NCBI GenBank assembly: GCA_016286835.1
Contig: JAEEUD010000090.1
Span: 1-7,203, forward strand
DNA length: 7,203 nt
Reading direction: 5' to 3'
Source of the DNA: Pyramidobacter sp.
GTDB lineage: Bacteria > Synergistota > Synergistia > Synergistales > Dethiosulfovibrionaceae
Numbering within the stretch: the stretch's first letter is position 1; each line of letters starts with the position of its first letter. Under the pieces are notes generated by a model. It searched no databases and had not been told where the DNA came from. It worked only from the letters and a program-made list of their open reading frames with translations. The position numbers and the translations under genes were made by a program. Of this stretch, positions 6,670 to 7,203 are shown piece by piece.

Positions 6670-6954
6670 TCATGCCTTGACAGCGAACGTCACGGTACAC
6701 CGAAGCGCTGTCAGCATGTCAAGCAGGGCGTCAATGGAAAATTTCTCGATCTTCCCTCGGAACAGGTCGCTGATCCTGGGCTGGGTCACGCCGCACTGTG
6801 CTGCAGCTTCTGCCTGCGTCAGGCCGCGGCTTCTGATTATCTTTTCGATCGTGATCATCATGTCTGATTTGATACGCATCCGTTGCGCGTCAAAAGCTGT
6901 CTTTTCAAGGGCATCCCAGACATTTTCAAAGCGTTCAATCTGTGGTTCTGGCAT
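6670..6954 (-). CDS. higA: HigA-type XRE-family antitoxin
   Basis: A 94-aa DNA-binding antitoxin that should neutralise the toxin encoded just before it and repress the operon. Residues about 9-43 form an N-terminal helical region (FENVWDALEKTAFDAQRMRI). A helix-turn-helix follows at about 45-68 (LTQAEAAAQCGVTQPRISDL), then FRGKIEKFSIDALLDMLTAL. This order and wording match the HTH_37/HigA-like antitoxins encoded downstream of RelE/HigB toxins. The start overlaps the end of the toxin gene by 20 bp, which indicates translational coupling. GGAGGAG (6960-6966) lies 5 nt before the ATG. The gene symbol rests on family resemblance and gene order, not on demonstrated activity. Confidence 0.85.
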   Translation of the reverse strand: MPEPQIERFENVWDALEKTAFDAQRMRIKSDMMITIEKIIRSRGLTQAEAAAQCGVTQPRISDLFRGKIEKFSIDALLDMLTALRCTVTFAVKA

Positions 6955-7203
6955 TTTGACTCCTCCATTTCATGAGAGTTCTGTAACGTTCCTGACCGAC
7001 CTTTATGTCCTGCGGTGCAGTCTTCTGTGATTTCTTCTCAAAGGCGTGAAGGACATAGACTGTCTGATCGAAGCGGGCAATGTAAAAAACGCGGTACGCT
7101 CCGGATGCGTCCCGTACACGCAGTTCTTCGACTCCCAACCCGACGATCGTCATCGGCTTAAAATCTGCTGGCTGTTCGCCGACCTGGACTTTGTGAAGCT
7201 GGT
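6935..7203 (-). CDS. higB: HigB/RelE-type toxin, Gp49-like (5' end missing)
   Basis: The frame is open from the right edge to a stop at 6935-6937, giving 88 visible residues. An internal ATG at 7153 would give only 72 aa, but in-frame codons upstream (QLHKVQVGEQPADFKP) match the family, so the true start lies outside the window; about 20-25 residues are missing if it is of usual length. The visible part, with GVEELRVRDASGAYRVFYIA and YVLHAFEKKSQKTAPQDI, is the conserved beta-sheet core and Lys-rich tail of Gp49-like (HigB) toxins, which are ribosome-dependent mRNA interferases. The order toxin then antitoxin with a 20-bp overlap is typical of higBA. The promoter lies outside the window. Activity cannot be judged without the N-terminus. 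Confidence 0.85.
   Translation of the reverse strand, partial: QLHKVQVGEQPADFKPMTIVGLGVEELRVRDASGAYRVFYIARFDQTVYVLHAFEKKSQKTAPQDIKVGQERYRTLMKWRSQNARTTD
6960..6966 (-). promoter_or_regulatory. Ribosome binding site of the antitoxin gene
   Basis: GGAGGAG on the minus strand, 5 nt before the ATG at 6954 and inside the toxin coding sequence. This near-consensus site would allow strong antitoxin translation from the shared mRNA. Confidence 0.7.

Noticed and set aside
6935..7153. 72-aa small protein starting at the ATG at 7153
   Set aside because: The frame continues upstream to the window edge with residues that fit HigB toxins, so this ATG is an internal methionine.

Overview
The window is GC-rich chromosomal DNA from a Gram-negative-type (diderm) bacterium. 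Two genes encode exported proteins with long periplasmic domains, and codon use is strongly GC-biased throughout. The mix of a DUF362 iron-sulfur protein, a DUF401 membrane protein and coiled-coil MscS channels, together with the GC content, makes me think of Synergistota (Pyramidobacter or Cloacibacillus-like). That is inference from gene content, not proof. I see no tRNA, rRNA, CRISPR or insertion sequence.

Layout. Positions 1-3969, minus strand: two tandem paralogous genes for MscS-family mechanosensitive channels. The upstream copy (1651-3969, 772 aa) is complete. The downstream copy (1583 to the left edge) is cut by the window after 527 codons. Each has a signal peptide, about 480 residues of helical, coiled-coil-rich periplasmic domain, then the start of the MscS membrane domain. 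The copies are similar from the ribosome binding site onward. Positions 3970-4158: an AT-richer divergent promoter region. Positions 4159-5298, plus strand: a 379-aa DUF362 protein with two [4Fe-4S] ferredoxin motifs. Positions 5312-5369: a strong 16-bp terminator hairpin shared by two converging genes. Positions 5375-6577, minus strand: a 400-aa DUF401 integral membrane protein, probably a transporter of the ion-transporter type. Positions 6670-7203, minus strand: a HigBA-type toxin-antitoxin pair, toxin gene first, with its start beyond the right edge.

How the genes relate. The two MscS paralogs probably form one transcription unit, with partial termination possible between them. The DUF362 gene is transcribed divergently from its own extended -10 promoter. 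The DUF401 gene lies 92 bp downstream of the antitoxin gene on the same strand, with no clear promoter in between, so read-through from the toxin-antitoxin operon is possible. No shared pathway joins these genes. The most unusual element is the tandem pair of MscS channels, which combine an MscK/MscM-like periplasmic domain with a minimal three-helix channel.
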